Of a stretch of 64,000 nucleotides of DNA, positions 61,487 to 64,000 are shown piece by piece; within the stretch, counting starts at the first letter, position 1, and each line of letters opens with the position of its first letter. Source of the DNA: 630D-37 sp037478835. GTDB lineage: Bacteria > Chloroflexota > Anaerolineae > Anaerolineales > Villigracilaceae. Position numbers and translations under genes: made by a program. The stretch covers positions 62,001 through 126,000 of the forward strand of contig JBBFLV010000007.1 in the NCBI GenBank assembly GCA_037478835.1. Reading direction: 5' to 3'. The notes under the pieces are model-generated. The model worked only from the letters and a program-made list of their open reading frames with translations, was not told the origin of the DNA and made no database searches.

Positions 61487-62244
61487 CTCTCCAATTCCTG
61501 CGGAGTCTCGATTGAATATTTTACTTCCATAAGCATTAACCCTTGCGGCGGCGCCAATCCTGCCGGCAACGCCAAGCCTCTCTCCAGCGCTTCTTTTACT
61601 TGCGCCGATGAAAAACGTCCCTGGGCCACAGCCACCTGCACATAAACCAGCCGGCGCACCATGCGATAGAGAAAAGCATCGGCTTCTATTTGAAAATGCC
61701 ACTCATCGCCCAGATTTTGCCAGGTGGCCGAAAACACGGTCCGCACGGTGTGACCTTCGGCACGGGGCGGGGAACCGAAGGCACGAAAATCATGGCGACC
61801 AGGCCAGAGCCGAGCAAGAGCCTGTAATTGCTCTCCATCCACTTCCGGCCAAACCCTCCAGGCATAGCGTTCACGGAACGGATCGCGCAACGGCTGGAGG
61901 AAAAGACGATAACGATAGCAACGCGCCACGGCATCATAGCGCGGGTGAAAGTCCGCAGGGACCATTTCCACCCGGCGCACCACCATATCCGAGGGCAGGT
62001 TGGCATTCAACGCTTGCTGCAAGGCCTGCAAGGAGTGCGACCATTCCCAATCGAAAGCCGCAACCTGTCCCCAGGCATGGACGCCACTATCGGTGCGGCC
62101 GGCCAGAAGGATGGAACGCCCATTCCAACCCAGGCGCCGTAAGGCCTGTTCCAGCTCGCCTTGCACCGTGCGACGTCCTTGCTGGCGCTGACTGCCGGCG
62201 AAGTGCGTGCCGTCGTAAGCAAGGGTCAATTTGTAACGTGCCAC
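61483..62244 (-). CDS. truA: tRNA pseudouridine(38-40) synthase
   Basis: A 253-residue TruA. KLTLAYDGTHFAGSQRQQG, the catalytic aspartate in LLAGRTDSGVHAWGQVAAF and DAFLYRMVRRLVYVQVAVAQG are family motifs. It modifies the anticodon arm of many tRNAs. It lies between rplQ and rplM, a frequent arrangement, and overlaps rplM by 4 bases. Confidence 0.95.
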   Translation of the reverse strand: MARYKLTLAYDGTHFAGSQRQQGRRTVQGELEQALRRLGWNGRSILLAGRTDSGVHAWGQVAAFDWEWSHSLQALQQALNANLPSDMVVRRVEMVPADFHPRYDAVARCYRYRLFLQPLRDPFRERYAWRVWPEVDGEQLQALARLWPGRHDFRAFGSPPRAEGHTVRTVFSATWQNLGDEWHFQIEADAFLYRMVRRLVYVQVAVAQGRFSSAQVKEALERGLALPAGLAPPQGLMLMEVKYSIETPQELER

Positions 62245-62256
62245 AGAGTTGTGCGC

Positions 62257-62634
62257 TTACTCTTCGACCAACTCCAGGATTACCATTTCGGCAGAATCAC
62301 CCTGGCGCGGTCCGAGCTTGATCATACGCGTATATCCACCGGTACGGCCGGCAAAACGTGGAGCGATTTCGTTGAAAAGGCGCGAGAGGATATGATTATC
62401 GCCCAGGCGTGCCGCGGCCAGACGACGCGCGGCGACTTGCTTTGCCGGTTCGGCCTGAGCACTCTTTGTCGCCAACGTAATCAGGCGCTCCACCTCACCA
62501 CGGATAGCCATTGCCTTCGCCCGTGTGGTGCGAATGCGTTCGTGGGTTAAAAGTTGTTTGATCAGATTGCGGCGCAACGCAATGCGCGCCCCTTTGCTAC
62601 GACCTAATTTATATCCAGCTACTCGATGACGCAT
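62257..62634 (-). CDS. rplQ: 50S ribosomal protein bL17
   Basis: A 125-residue bL17. MRHRVAGYKLGRSKGARIAL, LLTHERIRTTRAKAMAIRGE and RLFNEIAPRFAGRTGGYTRM are diagnostic. It follows rpoA by 5 bases. Confidence 0.97.
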   Translation of the reverse strand: MRHRVAGYKLGRSKGARIALRRNLIKQLLTHERIRTTRAKAMAIRGEVERLITLATKSAQAEPAKQVAARRLAAARLGDNHILSRLFNEIAPRFAGRTGGYTRMIKLGPRQGDSAEMVILELVEE

Positions 62635-62639
62635 GTTTC

Positions 62640-63605
62640 CTACTCCGAAATCGAATCATCTTTGAGAAAGCCTTTTTCGCGCATCTTCTGGCGCAATTCC
62701 TCCATGCTCTTCTCGCCGAAATTGCGAATGGAGGAGACTGCCTGTTCGCCCTTTTGCAGCAGCTCAAGCACATCGCCCACGGTCGAAATGCCGGTGCGCT
62801 TGAGCGAGTTATAGACGCGCACCGAAAGATCGAGCGCTTCGATCGGCGTATCTGCCACCTCACTGCTGAGACGCACCACAGGGGCCTCATGCAGGGTGGG
62901 AACAAACGATAAGGATTCCTCGGATATGCCGGCGATCAGGCGCAAATGCTCGATCAAGATCACGGCTGCCGAGCTGAGGGCACGCTCCGGAGAGATCGTC
63001 CCATCCGTCCAGATCTCCATGATCAACTTATCGTAGTTCGTGCTCTGACCGACGCGCGCCGAAGTGACTTCCCAATTCACCTTTTTGACCGGGCTGAAGA
63101 TCGCATCCACGGGCAACTCACCGATCGGCAGGGTGCCGCTGCGCTCCTCCGCCGGTGAATAGCCGCGCCCGCGCTCCACCACAAAATCGATGGTCAAAAA
63201 AGATTTCGGGTCGTCCACGGTAAAGAGATAAAGTTCTGGATTGACGATCTCCACTTCCGGAGGAGCGATAATATCCGCCGCCGTCACCGTTCCTTCGCCG
63301 CGCACCTCCAAAAACATGCGTGCGCTATCGGCGCCGTTCAGTTTTAGGCGCAGCTGCTTGATTTGCAGGATCACTTGCATCACATCTTCGCGCACGCCGG
63401 GAATATCGGTAAACTCGTGCAAGATATCCGAGATGCGGATAGATGTGACCGCCGCTCCCTCTAACGAAGAGAGCAAGACGCGTCGCAGGGAATTGCCCAG
63501 CGTAACGCCATAACCGCGCTCCAACGGGCTGATGACAAACTTTCCATAATTGCGGGTCTCGGCCTCGCGTTCAATTTTCGGCATGACCATGTTTGCAACC
63601 GTCAC
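62640..63605 (-). CDS. rpoA: RNA polymerase alpha subunit
   Basis: A 321-residue alpha subunit. The N-terminal domain has YGKFVISPLERGYGVTLGNS and LRRVLLSSLEGAAVTSI; the C-terminal domain (about 250-315) has LSVRVYNSLKRTGISTVGDV and RNFGEKSMEELRQKMREKG, the part that contacts activators and UP elements. The start at 63605 is followed by MTVANMVMPKIERE. Confidence 0.97.
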   Translation of the reverse strand: MTVANMVMPKIEREAETRNYGKFVISPLERGYGVTLGNSLRRVLLSSLEGAAVTSIRISDILHEFTDIPGVREDVMQVILQIKQLRLKLNGADSARMFLEVRGEGTVTAADIIAPPEVEIVNPELYLFTVDDPKSFLTIDFVVERGRGYSPAEERSGTLPIGELPVDAIFSPVKKVNWEVTSARVGQSTNYDKLIMEIWTDGTISPERALSSAAVILIEHLRLIAGISEESLSFVPTLHEAPVVRLSSEVADTPIEALDLSVRVYNSLKRTGISTVGDVLELLQKGEQAVSSIRNFGEKSMEELRQKMREKGFLKDDSISE

Positions 63606-63657
63606 GGCTCACCTCTCTTTTCCAAAATGCCTCGGGAAAAACCGAGACCGACTATCA

Positions 63658-64000
63658 TTACCGTGAGTAGTACTCGACGATGAGCTGCTCATTCAGATTC
63701 CCGTCGATTTCGGCGCGTTCAGGCATGCGCAACACGGTAGCACTCAGGGTCTTCAGGTCACGCTGTAACCATCCCGGAACCGAACGCTTCTCGGCCTGTT
63801 CGGGCAATTCTTTGAAGTAAGTAAGTTTGCGAGAGCCCTCGCGCACCGTGATCACATCCCCTTCCTTGAGCAACATCGAGGGGACATCCGTGCGGCGGCC
63901 GTTGACCAGGAAATGACCATGAGTCACCAACAGGCGAGCCTGGGCGCGACTGCTGGCAAAACCGAGACGGTAGACCACGTTATCCAATCGCGATTCAAGG
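63658..64000 (-). CDS. rpsD: 30S ribosomal protein uS4, N-terminus off the window
   Basis: The C-terminal 114 codons of uS4; the gene runs off the right edge. The S4 RNA-binding domain is clear: RLDNVVYRLGFASSRAQARLL, VTHGHFLVNGRRTDVPSML, and the C-terminal EQLIVEYYSR. An apparent TTG start at 63987 is internal. It heads the rpsD-rpoA-rplQ part of the ribosomal operon. Confidence 0.95.
   Translation of the reverse strand, partial: LESRLDNVVYRLGFASSRAQARLLVTHGHFLVNGRRTDVPSMLLKEGDVITVREGSRKLTYFKELPEQAEKRSVPGWLQRDLKTLSATVLRMPERAEIDGNLNEQLIVEYYSR

Overview
The window looks like a chromosomal segment of a Chloroflexota bacterium, probably Anaerolineae-like and perhaps thermophilic. This is inference from gene content and protein style: amylolytic GH57 and GH13 enzymes with two sugar ABC importers, proline/threonine-rich extracytoplasmic linkers, a FIST/multi-GAF histidine kinase pair, a TgpA-type transglutaminase, and mreB directly after atpC. 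No 16S rRNA is present to confirm it.

Layout. 1-1407: 3' truncated (by the window edge) GT-C glycosyltransferase on the minus strand. 1600-18400: a plus-strand sugar-uptake and alpha-glucan region. It holds a ROK regulator behind a consensus promoter, a UgpC/MalK-type ATPase, an alpha-glucoside importer (AglE, AglF, AglG), a scar with a beta-glucosidase remnant, trehalose synthase, a decayed 3' end of a second ATPase gene, a maltose-type importer (MalE, MalF, MalG), a secreted GH57 amylopullulanase-like lipoprotein and a cytosolic GH13 cyclomaltodextrinase. 18400-25400: mixed genes (SnoaL-like, transposase remnant, DUF2905, rluE, BMP lipoprotein, MOSC, MFS, trmD, FIST). 25400-35600: a minus-strand signalling block (giant histidine kinase, gyrB, adenylate cyclase, TgpA). 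35700-44900: PAP2, Ser/Thr kinase with beta-propeller, efp, tRNA-Val, a Rossmann protein, UDG, MFS, dnaA. 44900-48240: parvulin, rpsR-ssb-rpsF, a CDF-like transporter. 48300-53600: a BMP-type nucleoside importer. 53580-64000: mreB, atpC-D-G-A, mazG, rpsI, rplM, truA, rplQ, rpoA, rpsD (cut by the right edge).

How the genes work together. The secreted GH57 enzyme should cut starch-like glucans, the MalE/F/G and AglE/F/G importers take up maltodextrins and alpha-glucosides, and GH13 and TreS process them inside. The only intact ATPase gene is in the agl operon; the mal operon keeps just a frameshifted 3' stub, so the two importers probably share one ATPase, under the ROK repressor.

The strongest candidate for something new is the AglG-type permease at 6542-7756. 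A complete-looking mono-haem cytochrome c domain (CASCH at 6746-6760) sits in its first extracytoplasmic loop while the transporter core stays intact; the partner permease carries a cysteine pair in the equivalent loop. Other notable points: a permease and double ATPase fused in one 881-residue protein; near-perfect anti-SD complements with tiny reading frames upstream of all three importer binding-protein genes, each followed by a strong hairpin; an ATP synthase F1 cluster lacking a, c, b and delta; and a roughly 50-residue insertion in the F1 alpha subunit.
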